From the NCBI RefSeq assembly GCF_004362865.1, contig NZ_SNYI01000002.1, forward strand, positions 645,772 to 709,771: a DNA stretch of 64,000 bases, written 5' to 3'. How positions within the stretch are numbered: the first letter of the stretch is position 1; each line of letters begins with the position of its first letter. Below are positions 34,932 through 44,350 of this stretch, in pieces. The stretch comes from Zeaxanthinibacter enoshimensis. Lineage in GTDB: Bacteria > Bacteroidota > Bacteroidia > Flavobacteriales > Flavobacteriaceae. The notes under the pieces are model-generated. The model saw only the letters and a list, made by a program, of their open reading frames with translations, did not search any database and had not been told where the DNA came from. Made by a program: the position numbers and the translations under genes.

Positions 34932-35360
34932 TTACCAATCTGCATTCCAAAGGTCGACAGGATACCTGAAGTCGTCTTGTCTGGATTCTTCAAGGGTTGT
35001 ATCAGAAAACACCAGTAATTGCGAATTTGGATCATTGGCTTTGATACCTGTAGCATAACCGCCAGGAACGAAAACCACCACAGGTACGTCTTTATTTAAT
35101 TCGATTCGAATAGGTTCAATACCTGGCGACGGATTCCTAAAATCATCCACTTTCACCAAATTAATCACAATAGTTCCTGAAGAGCAGTAAAACCATTTTT
35201 GTTCACTCTCATGTCCCTGCCAAGCTCTAAGCGTATCGGTATCGGCAGGTCCAATCTCATACATGCGTTTAATTCCTAACATTTTGAAATCGTTGAAAAA
35301 TCTTAGCTTACCTCGATCATCGAGGAAGTCCTCACCTTGAATGAGTAGAAAGTTTTTCAT
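34932..35360 (-). CDS. Cupin sugar-nucleotide epimerase-like protein (WxcM/RmlC-like)
   Basis: 142 residues, a single cupin/RmlC-like domain: DDRGKLRFFNDFKMLGIKRMYEI, LRAWQGHESEQKWFYCSSGTIVINLV and VFVPGGYATGIKAND. WQGHxxExKW resembles the family's sugar-binding face. It is placed between capE and capF, 1 nt from the capE start side stop, and is not part of the classical three-enzyme route. It may change the stereochemistry of a 4-keto intermediate (a branch to another 6-deoxy sugar) or act as an auxiliary epimerase. Function inferred only. Confidence 0.8.
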   Translation of the reverse strand: MKNFLLIQGEDFLDDRGKLRFFNDFKMLGIKRMYEIGPADTDTLRAWQGHESEQKWFYCSSGTIVINLVKVDDFRNPSPGIEPIRIELNKDVPVVVFVPGGYATGIKANDPNSQLLVFSDTTLEESRQDDFRYPVDLWNADW

Positions 35361-36365
35361 TTATCGATTTTCTTTGATAAAGTCCAAATTGAGCAGTATA
35401 TTCTTTAAACCTTCATTAGTTAACCTTTTTGTATTGTGAGAATGATAATCTTCAATTTCACTAATATCAGTCTCCCCTTCCGAAAAATAACGGCTATAAT
35501 TCAAATCCCTGTTATCAGCTGGGATTCGATAAAAATCTCCCATATCTTCAGCTTTCTGCATTTCTTCTCTTGTGCATAAGGTCTCGTACAACTTTTCTCC
35601 ATGTCGTGTTCCAATGACCTTAATTTCGTTTTCAGCATTATAGATTTCTTTAATTGCTTTAGCTAAGTCTCCTATAGTACTTGCCGGAGCCTTATTTACG
35701 AACAGATCGCCTTGATTTCCATTTTCGAATGCAAAAAGGACCAGGTCTACGGCATCTTCCAAAGACATTAAAAATCTTGTCATTTTAGGATCCGTAACGG
35801 TTAATGGTATTCCTTCTTTTATTTGGTTAACGAATAATGGAATTACAGAGCCGCGTGAGGCCATAACATTTCCATACCTTGTAAGGCACACAGTCGTCGA
35901 ATCATTAGGAATATTTCTGGAGGCTGCAACTGCTACTTTTTCCATTAATGCTTTACTGATTCCCATGGCATTAATTGGGTAAGCAGCTTTATCCGTACTA
36001 AGACATATAATTTTCCCCACTTTATTGGCTACAGCTGCATCAATTGTATTTTGCGTACCAAAAACATTAGTCTTAGCTGCTTCTATAGGGAAAAATTCAC
36101 ATGATGGAACTTGCTTTAGCGCGGCGGCGTGGAAAACATAATCTACGCCTCGCATAGCCATGTCTATACTACTATAATTTCGGACATCCCCAATATAAAA
36201 CTTCACTTTTGGATTCTTGAGTCGATTTCTCATGTCATCTTGTTTTTTCTCATCCCTACTGAATATTCTAATTTCCTTAATATCCGTTTCCAAGAATCGA
36301 TCCAAGACGGCATTTCCAAAAGATCCCGTACCCCCCGTAATAAGAAGTGTTTTGTCTTTAAACAT
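35361..36365 (-). CDS. capE: UDP-N-acetylglucosamine 4,6-dehydratase/5-epimerase CapE (WbjB/FnlA type)
   Basis: 334 residues. SDR with LLITGGTGSFGNAVLDRF at the start, RDEKKQDDMRNRL, FHAAALKQVPSCEFFP and the active-site stretch LSTDKAAYPINAMGISKALME, where the usual Tyr of SDR enzymes is replaced by Met as in CapE-type dehydratases. It turns UDP-GlcNAc into UDP-2-acetamido-2,6-dideoxy-beta-L-arabino-hex-4-ulose. Its 5' end overlaps the flippase gene (36358-36365) on the same strand. First committed step to UDP-L-FucNAc here, with capF and capG downstream. Confidence 0.93.
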   Translation of the reverse strand: MFKDKTLLITGGTGSFGNAVLDRFLETDIKEIRIFSRDEKKQDDMRNRLKNPKVKFYIGDVRNYSSIDMAMRGVDYVFHAAALKQVPSCEFFPIEAAKTNVFGTQNTIDAAVANKVGKIICLSTDKAAYPINAMGISKALMEKVAVAASRNIPNDSTTVCLTRYGNVMASRGSVIPLFVNQIKEGIPLTVTDPKMTRFLMSLEDAVDLVLFAFENGNQGDLFVNKAPASTIGDLAKAIKEIYNAENEIKVIGTRHGEKLYETLCTREEMQKAEDMGDFYRIPADNRDLNYSRYFSEGETDISEIEDYHSHNTKRLTNEGLKNILLNLDFIKENR

Positions 36366-37593
36366 TCTTTTTATTTTTTATAAAATTAATATAATAGCGA
36401 TACATTACAATTAAGTAGAGTGCGCTAGCAATGACTTTGGTTAATATGGCCCCATTCATATCAAAATACTTAATCAATAGGGTATATCCTGCGATGTTAA
36501 CAAAGCCTACTATAAAGGCAGCATTTCTCAATTTTTTCCCTTCCCCTTTTGCCCCCAAGAAACGGTTGAATAAATCTCCCAGACCATGAAAGATAAAGGC
36601 TATGATAAGGTATTTTGAAATTGATGATACTGGTAAATATGACTTAGTGTAAAATGTAATTATCATGTAATCAATTAAAAGATAGAATATTACCAAGGCC
36701 AATAAGGTGCTCGCGAGACTAAACAGAAATACCTTTTTAGGAATAGCTCTCATATCCACGAATTGTTTAAAATATATTGTACCTATAACTGAAGGGATTA
36801 CAAGCAATGGGCTGCAGATTGTTAAGGCTAGCATGAAGAATCCTACCTGACTGTTATTAAGAAAATACGCAATGCTCAATCCGGCTATATGAGTAGTTGC
36901 CACCCCTGCGAGGCTGCCAAAATATATTGGTCTTCCATTAAACTTATTTTCCTTAACTAGCTTTTTAATTAAATCTTTTCCTATTGAAAATGAAGGCTTG
37001 AGTATCAAAATTATTGCTAAGATGGAAAGTAGGATTAAGAGATAATAACAATATAGTACAATGTCAATATCTATCGGAATAAATTGATTGATCCACCAGA
37101 TACATATGAGGTATGCAAGCATAGGTATAATGCTGAATATGGAAAGGGTGTAAATTCGGTGCAATCCTTTTAAGAGGTCACTGATGGCGGTTTGGCCAAT
37201 TATTGCAGCTACAATAAAGAAAAAACGGGTTATGGATGATGTAATATTATTATCAAAAATGTAGGGCTCCACCAAAGAAAAAATAAGATATAGAATTATA
37301 CCTAGTCCGGAGGTTATTCCAAAAAGGTAAGTGAATAAACCAACATATTTATGCTCTACATCTGCTCGATTATTGGATGCTACTAAACGTGTAATTGAAA
37401 TAAAAAGGCCTACTGAAACGAGGCTGGCGATAAATCTGCCAACGGTCTCAATGAATTTGTAAGTACCGAAATCTTCCGGACCCAGAACCCTGGAATTAAA
37501 GATGCTGATCAAGAATCCTAAGGTGATTCCAAATATATTGGCTCCATATAGACTAATAATTTTTTTTAGGTTGGCGGAGCTTTCTAGACGCAT
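36358..37593 (-). CDS. wzx: Lipid-linked oligosaccharide flippase (Wzx-like, MATE/MVF fold)
   Basis: 411 residues with about twelve membrane segments spread over the whole length and polar loops in between, typical of Wzx: SLYGANIFGITLGFLISIF and SRVLGPEDFGTYKFIETVGRFIASLVSVGLF at the N-terminus (parts quoted). It moves the undecaprenyl-PP-linked repeat unit across the inner membrane. Overlaps the polymerase gene upstream by 10 nt and capE downstream by 8 nt. Wzx sequences diverge fast, so the call rests on length, topology and the VLGPEDFGxY motif. Confidence 0.88.
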   Translation of the reverse strand: MRLESSANLKKIISLYGANIFGITLGFLISIFNSRVLGPEDFGTYKFIETVGRFIASLVSVGLFISITRLVASNNRADVEHKYVGLFTYLFGITSGLGIILYLIFSLVEPYIFDNNITSSITRFFFIVAAIIGQTAISDLLKGLHRIYTLSIFSIIPMLAYLICIWWINQFIPIDIDIVLYCYYLLILLSILAIILILKPSFSIGKDLIKKLVKENKFNGRPIYFGSLAGVATTHIAGLSIAYFLNNSQVGFFMLALTICSPLLVIPSVIGTIYFKQFVDMRAIPKKVFLFSLASTLLALVIFYLLIDYMIITFYTKSYLPVSSISKYLIIAFIFHGLGDLFNRFLGAKGEGKKLRNAAFIVGFVNIAGYTLLIKYFDMNGAILTKVIASALYLIVMYRYYINFIKNKKNV

Positions 37594-38774
37594 AAATTAC
37601 TGAATTTATAGAGCACCCTGCCAAGTAGAATACAAATTATAAAGAAGAATAAATCTATTGTCATGGTTGTGAAAATAGCCAGTCCAGTAAGACCCAAGAC
37701 CCATAGAATTAAAATGAAGCATTCTACTTTTGTCTCGTAATCTAAACGATAAAACAAGGCCATTTTCAGTGGAATTACAGCGGTTAAATAGAAATAAGCG
37801 ATAACAGGGATTATACCCGCCCACCACAATAGTAATAGCCATTGATTATCTACCGCCGTCCACTGTTGATACCCATATCTGTAACTCGCAAAAAATCCAC
37901 TTCCGGTAATAAGTTTGATCGGATTTAATTGGCTTAGAAACACCCCTAGTTGTTCAGAACGTGTGTCATGGGTGCCTCTATTAATTAATAATTCCAATGA
38001 GTTAGAGAAGATTTCTGTATTTAAAACTATTAACAAAAAGGCGATACCACCGGCAAACAGAAAAATTGAATACGATAACCTGTTCTTTGTATTAAAGAAA
38101 TCAAACATTATTGTTAGGAAATAAATAATAAGGAATGAACGGGTTTGAGTTATTAATGCCAAAATTAATCCGAAGAATAGAGCATATACCCTGAGCCATT
38201 TCAATTTAGGATTCGGTTTTGTGATCAGGTAATAATAAGGTACTATCCATACCATAGTTGTTGCGTATACCCTATATTTATTAAGCGCCTGGCCTCGCCA
38301 GCCTCCAACCCCGAAATCGATGAAATTATAAATGGTCAACAACGATATGTAAAAAATCGCAATGAGAAGAAAAACCTCAAGAAGTTTAAACCGTGAGGAG
38401 TTATAACTTACAAAGATCAGTGCCAGGGTAATCCAGGTGCCAATACCCTTTGAGTCCATGACATGAGTCATATCCAAGAAATCCCCTCCACTGACAATGA
38501 AATTCAATATCACGGTTATAAGGATAGCGAAATATGCGAAATATACAGAGAACTTATATTTGCTACGTCCAAGAAATATTGCTATTATGGCGGTGGCGAA
38601 TATTAGAATGACCGAAGCCATCCGGATATACTTTTCCGGACCTAGAGCAAGAATCCCCAAAGTTTCTCTCCTAAATAATCTCTCTTGTGCAAAATACACG
38701 AAGATGAGATTAAGGAAAAGACCACAATACAGGATTACGGTTACAAATCTCTCAATACGATACCTAGTATCCAA
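37584..38774 (-). CDS. wzy: O-antigen/EPS polymerase (Wzy-like)
   Basis: 396 residues with about eleven hydrophobic segments. The large polar loop between about 255 and 305 (LLINRGTHDTRSEQLGVFLSQLNPIKLITGSGFFASYRYG) has the Arg-rich pattern and GSGF typical of Wzy_C/O-antigen ligase family loops. It joins repeat units in the periplasm at the inner membrane. It could alternatively be a ligase of WaaL type; the place next to wzx favours polymerase. Starts 18 nt after tviB. Confidence 0.82.
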   Translation of the reverse strand: MDTRYRIERFVTVILYCGLFLNLIFVYFAQERLFRRETLGILALGPEKYIRMASVILIFATAIIAIFLGRSKYKFSVYFAYFAILITVILNFIVSGGDFLDMTHVMDSKGIGTWITLALIFVSYNSSRFKLLEVFLLIAIFYISLLTIYNFIDFGVGGWRGQALNKYRVYATTMVWIVPYYYLITKPNPKLKWLRVYALFFGLILALITQTRSFLIIYFLTIMFDFFNTKNRLSYSIFLFAGGIAFLLIVLNTEIFSNSLELLINRGTHDTRSEQLGVFLSQLNPIKLITGSGFFASYRYGYQQWTAVDNQWLLLLWWAGIIPVIAYFYLTAVIPLKMALFYRLDYETKVECFILILWVLGLTGLAIFTTMTIDLFFFIICILLGRVLYKFSNLCV

Positions 38775-38792
38775 TGGCTGAATAAATCTAAT

Positions 38793-40073
38793 TTATAACC
38801 TCTTTGAATTTGGGTGGTTTAAAACCCCTTTCACATCATAGATAACTCCATTTGTATCTAATAATGTTGATAGGTCAATTTCTGTAAACTCTTTATGTGC
38901 CACAGTTAATACGATTGCGTCATATTTATCTTGAGGAACTTTATTAGTAGACACAAGGTTATATTCCTCATTTACCTCCTGCGGATCTGCCCAGGGATCA
39001 AAAATTGTGACGTTCGTACCATAAGATTTTAAGTTTCTTACGACATCTACAACTTTTGTGTTCCTGACATCAGGACAATTTTCCTTAAATGTCACTCCTA
39101 ATACGAGAATATTTGAATTTTTCACTTTGAGGTCCTTCTCAAGCATCAATTTTATTACCTCAGATGCCACATATTGCCCCATTGTGTCATTCATTCTCCT
39201 GCCTGCGAGGATTATTTCGGGATGATAACCGTATTCTTGGGCTTTTTGTGCAAGGTAATAGGGATCTACCCCAATGCAATGGCCTCCTACCAGTCCCGGT
39301 TTAAATGGTAAAAAATTCCACTTCGTAGACGCAGCTTCTAATACCTCGTGTGTATCGATTTTCATCAGATTGAAAATCTTTGCCAATTCATTAACAAAAG
39401 CAATATTAATATCCCTTTGTGAATTTTCAATCACTTTGGCGGCCTCCGCGACCTTAATAGAAGACGCTTTAAAAGTGCCAGCAGTAATAACTGAAGAATA
39501 AAGCGCATCAATTTTATTGGCATACTCTGGTGTAGATCCAGAAGTTACCTTCAAAATCTTTTCTACGGTGTGTTCCTTATCACCGGGATTTATCCTTTCC
39601 GGAGAATACCCGGCAAAGAAATCACGGTTAAATTTTAAACCACTAAACTTTTCGAGAACAGGGATACATTCTTCTTCGGTTGCGCCAGGGTAGACTGTAG
39701 ATTCATACACTACTATGTCTCCCTTTTTTAAAACTTTCCCTACTGCTTCACTCGCCTTGATTAAGGGTGTTAAAACCGGTCTATTGGTCTTATCTACTGG
39801 AGTGGGGACAGTGATAATATAAAAATTACATTCCTCTAAATCATAAAGTTGATCTGTACAAAAAAGACCCTTATTCATTGTTTTGGAGGAACTGAGAACA
39901 TTTTTCAAGGTTTCATCTGAAACTTCTTTGGTGAGATCGCGTCCGTTTTTTAATTCAAGTATTCTCTTTGTATTAATATCGTATCCTATTACCTGATATT
40001 TTGTGGCAAATAATCTAGCCAAAGGAAGACCAACATATCCCAATCCAATGACTGCAATTTTTAAGTTTTGCAT
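38793..40073 (-). CDS. tviB: UDP-N-acetylglucosamine/galactosamine 6-dehydrogenase (TviB/WbpO type)
   Basis: 426 residues. NAD-dependent nucleotide-sugar dehydrogenase: [16 protein letters not shown] at the start, the [19 protein letters not shown] stretch, [33 protein letters not shown] and the catalytic cysteine in [13 protein letters not shown] near residue 263, then the C-terminal [16 protein letters not shown]. It oxidises C6 twice to give a UDP-HexNAc uronic acid. The [14 protein letters not shown] and KENCPDVRN patterns are those of TviB/WbpO. Followed by tviC upstream in the same operon (21-nt gap), so the pair makes UDP-GalNAcA. Confidence 0.9.
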   Translation of the reverse strand: MQNLKIAVIGLGYVGLPLARLFATKYQVIGYDINTKRILELKNGRDLTKEVSDETLKNVLSSSKTMNKGLFCTDQLYDLEECNFYIITVPTPVDKTNRPVLTPLIKASEAVGKVLKKGDIVVYESTVYPGATEEECIPVLEKFSGLKFNRDFFAGYSPERINPGDKEHTVEKILKVTSGSTPEYANKIDALYSSVITAGTFKASSIKVAEAAKVIENSQRDINIAFVNELAKIFNLMKIDTHEVLEAASTKWNFLPFKPGLVGGHCIGVDPYYLAQKAQEYGYHPEIILAGRRMNDTMGQYVASEVIKLMLEKDLKVKNSNILVLGVTFKENCPDVRNTKVVDVVRNLKSYGTNVTIFDPWADPQEVNEEYNLVSTNKVPQDKYDAIVLTVAHKEFTEIDLSTLLDTNGVIYDVKGVLNHPNSKRL

Positions 40074-40093
40074 ATTATAATTAACTAATTAAT

Positions 40094-41077
40094 TTATTTT
40101 AGATTGTTCCAATACCAGTTTACTGCTTCTTTTAAACCGGCTTTAAAATCATATTCTGGATTGTAGTTCAATAATTCGCGTGCCTTTTCAATGGAGGCCA
40201 AGGAATGAGGTATATCCCCTTCACGTTTCGGACCATAAGTTACAGGAATATTGCCAATTTCGGGATCAAACTCAGAAAGATACTTTTTCAATAACATTGC
40301 CATCTCATTTATGGTGGTTCTATCACCGTAAGCAACATTGTAAACTGTATTTAAAGCTTTCGGATTTGTGGCGATTATAGCCCGTAAGTTCATCTGAATA
40401 ACATTATCTATATAAGTAAAATCCCGTGAATATAGACCATCGCCATTGATTACAGGTGATTCATGATTCATAAATTGTAATACGAATTTAGGAATTACCG
40501 CAGCATAGGCACCTTGGGGGTCTTGTTTCCGTCCAAAAACATTAAAATAACGAAGACCAATAGTTTCTAAATTATATGTTGTGCTGAAAATACGGGCATA
40601 AAGTTCGTTAACATACTTGGTGATAGCATACGGTGAGAGGGGGTTGCCAATTTTCTCCTCTATTTTAGGAAGGCTTTCGGAATCTCCATAGGTGGATGAG
40701 CTTGCTGCATAAATAAACCGTTTAACTCCGGAATCTCTTGAGGCTACAAGCATATTTAAAAAACCCGATATATTTACTTCATTACTATTAATGGGATCTT
40801 TTATCGATCGGGGCACCGACCCCAAGGCAGCTTGGTGTAAAACATAATCAATGTTCGAAGTTGCCTTCCTACAGGTAGTTAAGTCCCGTATATCCCCATT
40901 GATTAAATTAAAATTTTCATTTTCTAATAAATGTTCAATATTTTTAAGATGACCTGTTTCGAAATTATCTAGACAGGTGACACGATTTCCATTAGAAATT
41001 AGTGTTTCGCACAGATTGGAACCTATAAAACCTGCGCCACCCGTTACTAATATATGATGTTCTGGGCTTAGATTCAT
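40094..41077 (-). CDS. tviC: UDP-N-acetyl-hexosamine(uronate) 4-epimerase (TviC/WbpP type)
   Basis: 327 residues. Extended SDR: LVTGGAGFIGSNLCETLI (NAD site), CLDNFETGHLKNIEHL, HQAALGSVPRSIKDP, SSSTYGDSESLPKIEE and YAITKYVNELYARIF (YxxxK), then NVFGRKQDPQGAYAAVIPKF, the WbpP/TviC-like stretch, and RDFTYIDNVIQMNLRA. It interconverts the gluco and galacto forms at C4 of UDP-HexNAc or its uronic acid. First gene of the long minus-strand operon (tviC to the GT2 gene). Confidence 0.9.
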   Translation of the reverse strand: MNLSPEHHILVTGGAGFIGSNLCETLISNGNRVTCLDNFETGHLKNIEHLLENENFNLINGDIRDLTTCRKATSNIDYVLHQAALGSVPRSIKDPINSNEVNISGFLNMLVASRDSGVKRFIYAASSSTYGDSESLPKIEEKIGNPLSPYAITKYVNELYARIFSTTYNLETIGLRYFNVFGRKQDPQGAYAAVIPKFVLQFMNHESPVINGDGLYSRDFTYIDNVIQMNLRAIIATNPKALNTVYNVAYGDRTTINEMAMLLKKYLSEFDPEIGNIPVTYGPKREGDIPHSLASIEKARELLNYNPEYDFKAGLKEAVNWYWNNLK

Positions 41078-41619
41078 GTAGTAAAATTAATGGCTTATTG
41101 TTATCGCTGGCAAATATGGGCAAAAGAAATCAGAATACTTATATTTCTGTTTATCTGGGTTAAATTTTCGACAAAAAAAGGTAAGTCGACTTTACCGATA
41201 TAAGGAGTTTCAGGATAGAATACTTCATCATTATTATTTAATTCAATTGAATTATCTGAAAACAACAATATATGATAGAGCATTTTTTATTAGATGGTCA
41301 TTTCAAGTTATTAGAAATTTCAAAATGTTAAAGAATTATGCAGTTCGTCGATTAATTTATTAAAATGATGTTAATAGATAGGACAGAAAGATCCAAGACG
41401 ACAATCAAGTTCGTAGTTCTTGTGTAAAAAAAAAAGTGCGTGGTAATCAAAATTATTGCCCCTAAAAGTTCTAGTTGGATTTCACATTAATGATGCGAAA
41501 CTTCCAAAAAGCTGCATTTCGTCGAAAATAAAGGCGGATTAACAGTTATTCTTGAATTTTTATATAATTTTATGTTACCCAATATGTTTTTAACTTAACC
41601 TGTTATTACTTACTTACTT
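41078..41619. other. 540-bp divergent intergenic region at the head of the EPS operon
   Basis: AT-rich, no gene I would defend (a 60-codon minus-strand frame at 41101-41283 has no recognisable features). A minus-strand -7-like box TAATTTTG at 41448-41455 could start the tviC operon with a leader of about 360 nt; the upstream TTG is missing, so this is weak. An A-run lies at 41426-41435. No hairpin of note was seen. Confidence 0.5.
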
Positions 41620-43221
41620 ATGAGATTTTTCCCCACTATTGCCCTAAGGACAGTTATGTCTTGTCTGATTATTAGCGTGTTAATGTCCTGCTCTAAGGAT
41701 TCTGACCTATTAATTAATTCTATTCTTAACGATCAAACGAAAGATTTAGAGGAATACTCTTCCGCGTCTGATAAAAAAGAGGAAGATTCCGGTTCATCTG
41801 AATCTGAAGCCGATTTAACCCATTCAGATGAAACAGATTCTCAAAATTATCAAGATGAAGCCCATATAGATTATGGTCCCCTAAAAGCTTTTCCAAGCGC
41901 TTATGGTGCTGGTGCTTACACTACAGGAGGACGAGGTGGGTCGGTCCTCCATGTTACAAATTTAAATGATAGTGGTCCAGGTAGTTTAAGGGCTGCACTA
42001 AACGCTAGTGGTAAGAGGATCATTGTGTTTGATGTGTCGGGAGTAATTGTGAATAAAACGCCCTTAGTTGTGAAGAATGGAGATTTTACAATTGCTGGGC
42101 AAACCGCTCCCGAGGGAGGTATAACCATAACTGGCGAAAGAACAGAGTTTAGTGGATGTAAGAACTTTATTGTTCGCTATATCCGAATTAGACCCAGATT
42201 TAATACTTATAATGAAAGAGATGCGGTGAGCATTGCATCATGTTCGGATTATATTTTTGACCATTTATCTACCTCATGGGGGACAGATGAGATAATTTCA
42301 ACTAGTGGGGGTGTTAATAATGCCACGTTCCAGCGAATTTTAATTGCTGAGGGTAACAAGACTGGTTCTATTATGGGTAATAGCGATGATCCATCAGTTA
42401 GTGAGAATTTTAGCATGCATAATTGCCTGTTTTATAATATCAGCCACCGATTTCCTAATGTGAATTCCAATGGAAGGGTTGATGTAATTAATAATGTGGT
42501 TTATAACTGGAATTATAGGTTAATAAGAACCCAAGGTAGTGTTCAGTTAAACCATCTTAATAATTTTTACTTAAGACAAAAGAATAATGCCTATACTAAT
42601 CAGTTAAATAAAGTAGATTATAGTTATGGAGGTACCAAACCTCAGATTTATACGGCTGGTAACATCATCGGATTAGGAATATTCGAGGACCCGAAAGCTG
42701 ACAATTGGGAATTGTGGTCAACCTTTAATAGTTGGTCGTATGGAGGTAAAAGCTATAGATCGGACACCCCTGAGCCAGCTCCGGCAGATTTCAGGGCGCC
42801 AAATTCTTATTCTCTTCTTGGATCCCCTCTCCCTATAAAGCCGGCAGTAGAAGCGTATAATAATATTGTCAATGATGTAGGGGCTAATAAGCGATTGAAC
42901 GAGCATGGCGAAGTGGTAATCGATCAAGATGTTTTGGACGCCAACTATCTAAGTCGCGTAATTGGAGATAATCCCCAAAGATATGATTACAAGAGTTTAA
43001 CTGATATTACCAATTCAGCTCATTATATTAATTTTTTTGCTGGAATTGCGAGTACACCCTTAAATTATGGTTACACAGATACTGATCAGGATGGTATGCC
43101 CGATGCTTGGGAAGAGGCTAGAAGTTATTTAGACCCTAATGATCCGGCGGATGGAAATCTAGATTTTAACAACGATGGTTATACCAACCTAGAAGACTTC
43201 CTGAACCAAGTGGATTTTTAA
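41620..43221 (+). CDS. Secreted pectate-lyase-like (PL1-type parallel beta-helix) lipoprotein
   Basis: 533 residues. Lipoprotein signal with lipobox Cys (VMSCLIISVLMSC, Cys at about 24), an Asp/Glu/Ser-rich linker to about residue 85, then a PL1-type domain: FPSAYGAGAYTTGGRGG, LNDSGPGSLRAAL, TIAGQTAPEGG, RYIRIRPRF, DYIFDHLSTSWGTDEIIST (the usual D-H and D-E calcium/substrate strand) and FPNVNSNGRVDVINNVVYNW (two parts). The C-terminus has a TSP3/dockerin-like calcium motif (DTDQDGMPDAWEEA, DFNNDGYTNLEDFLN) typical of Bacteroidota pectate lyases. Uronate lyases break alpha-1,4-GalA bonds by beta-elimination. Lone plus-strand gene inside the biosynthesis locus, convergent with a GalA epimerase gene. 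Confidence 0.88.
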   Translation: MRFFPTIALRTVMSCLIISVLMSCSKDSDLLINSILNDQTKDLEEYSSASDKKEEDSGSSESEADLTHSDETDSQNYQDEAHIDYGPLKAFPSAYGAGAYTTGGRGGSVLHVTNLNDSGPGSLRAALNASGKRIIVFDVSGVIVNKTPLVVKNGDFTIAGQTAPEGGITITGERTEFSGCKNFIVRYIRIRPRFNTYNERDAVSIASCSDYIFDHLSTSWGTDEIISTSGGVNNATFQRILIAEGNKTGSIMGNSDDPSVSENFSMHNCLFYNISHRFPNVNSNGRVDVINNVVYNWNYRLIRTQGSVQLNHLNNFYLRQKNNAYTNQLNKVDYSYGGTKPQIYTAGNIIGLGIFEDPKADNWELWSTFNSWSYGGKSYRSDTPEPAPADFRAPNSYSLLGSPLPIKPAVEAYNNIVNDVGANKRLNEHGEVVIDQDVLDANYLSRVIGDNPQRYDYKSLTDITNSAHYINFFAGIASTPLNYGYTDTDQDGMPDAWEEARSYLDPNDPADGNLDFNNDGYTNLEDFLNQVDF

Positions 43222-43255
43222 ACGGGAGAACTAATCTGTAAATAGACTTTAAATA

Positions 43256-43296
43256 ATAATCCCTAAGAATACTATAGTTGGTTTCTTAGGGATTAT
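43256..43296. terminator. Bidirectional terminator, perfect 14-bp stem
   Basis: ATAATCCCTAAGAA (43256-43269) pairs perfectly with TTCTTAGGGATTAT (43283-43296), loop 13 nt, with T- and A-rich flanks. Lies between the convergent pectate-lyase-like and capI-like genes. Confidence 0.85.
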
Positions 43297-43324
43297 ATAT
43301 TTTTAAATGTTATTTAAAATACTA

Positions 43325-44350
43325 TTATACCTTATAATATTCTTTAAACCATCTTACAAATTTGTCTACACCAGTTTTCACCTCAGTATTAGGACGGTAT
43401 TTGTAATCGCGAATTAATTCTGAAACATCTGCCCATGTGCGTATTACATCGCCAGGCTGTATCGGCATCAATTTCTTTTCTGCCTTTTTACCTACACTAT
43501 TTTCAATGGCCTCAATAAAGTCCATTAGCTTAACCGAATTATTATTACCTATGTTATAAACTTTGTATAATTGATTCGATTCATGTCGTGAGGCAATCTC
43601 TCCTTCAACAATTTTGGTAATCCCGTTTACAATATCATCAATATAAGTAAAATCCCGTTCCATTTTACCGTGGTTAAAGACCTGGATAGGTTCTCCCTTG
43701 ATTATAGCGTCCGTGAATAAGAACAATGCCATATCTGGTCTTCCCCATGGCCCATAAACCGTAAAAAAGCGTAATCCCGTGGTTGGAATATTAAATAGGT
43801 GACTATAAGTATGGGCCATCAATTCATTGCTTTTTTTTGAGGCCGCATAAAGGCTGATAGGATGATCGACAGAATCAGAAACCTTGAAGGGTACTTCCTT
43901 GTTCAAACCATATACGCTGGAACTACTGGCATATACCAGGTGTTCGATCTCGTGGTGCCTGCAGCATTCAAGAATATTCAGGAAGCCAACAATGTTACTA
44001 TCAATATACGACTCAGGGTTTTCAAGGCTGTAACGAACTCCGGCCTGGGCTGCCAGATGACATACCACATCAAAATTTTCTTCTTTAAAAAGTGTAGGTA
44101 AAGCGACCCTATCCTCTAATTGCATGCGAACAAACTTAAAGGCACTCCAGGATTGAGAAGAACAGGGAGATAAAAATTCGGCAGCAGCATTTTGCTGAAT
44201 TCCTAATTCTTTTAAACGATCATATTTCAATTGAGGTGAATAATAATCATTGATATTATCAAGACCTACTACTTCATGTCCTGCTTCTAATAGTTTTTTT
44301 GCTACATGATAGCCTATAAAACCGGCAGCACCGGTTACCAATATTTTCAT
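43325..44350 (-). CDS. UDP-glucuronate 4-epimerase (CapI/LspL-like)
   Basis: 341 residues. Extended SDR: KILVTGAAGFIGYHVAKKLLEAGHEVVGLDNINDYYSPQLKYDRL at the start (only in parts: GAAGFIGYHV, DNINDYY), HLAAQAGVRYSLENPESYIDSN, ASSSSVYGLN and YAASKKSNELMAHTYSHL (YxxxK), RFFTVYGPWGRPDMALF and RDFTYIDDIV. The DNINDYYxxxLKxxRL and AGVRYSxxNP patterns are those of UDP-glucuronate 4-epimerases, which make UDP-galacturonic acid. A monocistronic minus-strand gene with its own promoter. UDP-glucose dehydrogenase for the GlcA substrate is not in the window. Confidence 0.9.
   Translation of the reverse strand: MKILVTGAAGFIGYHVAKKLLEAGHEVVGLDNINDYYSPQLKYDRLKELGIQQNAAAEFLSPCSSQSWSAFKFVRMQLEDRVALPTLFKEENFDVVCHLAAQAGVRYSLENPESYIDSNIVGFLNILECCRHHEIEHLVYASSSSVYGLNKEVPFKVSDSVDHPISLYAASKKSNELMAHTYSHLFNIPTTGLRFFTVYGPWGRPDMALFLFTDAIIKGEPIQVFNHGKMERDFTYIDDIVNGITKIVEGEIASRHESNQLYKVYNIGNNNSVKLMDFIEAIENSVGKKAEKKLMPIQPGDVIRTWADVSELIRDYKYRPNTEVKTGVDKFVRWFKEYYKV

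Noticed and set aside
41101..41283. 60-codon minus-strand open frame upstream of tviC
   Set aside because: No recognisable motif, no ribosome-binding pattern, composition like the surrounding AT-rich gap; more likely chance or leader sequence.
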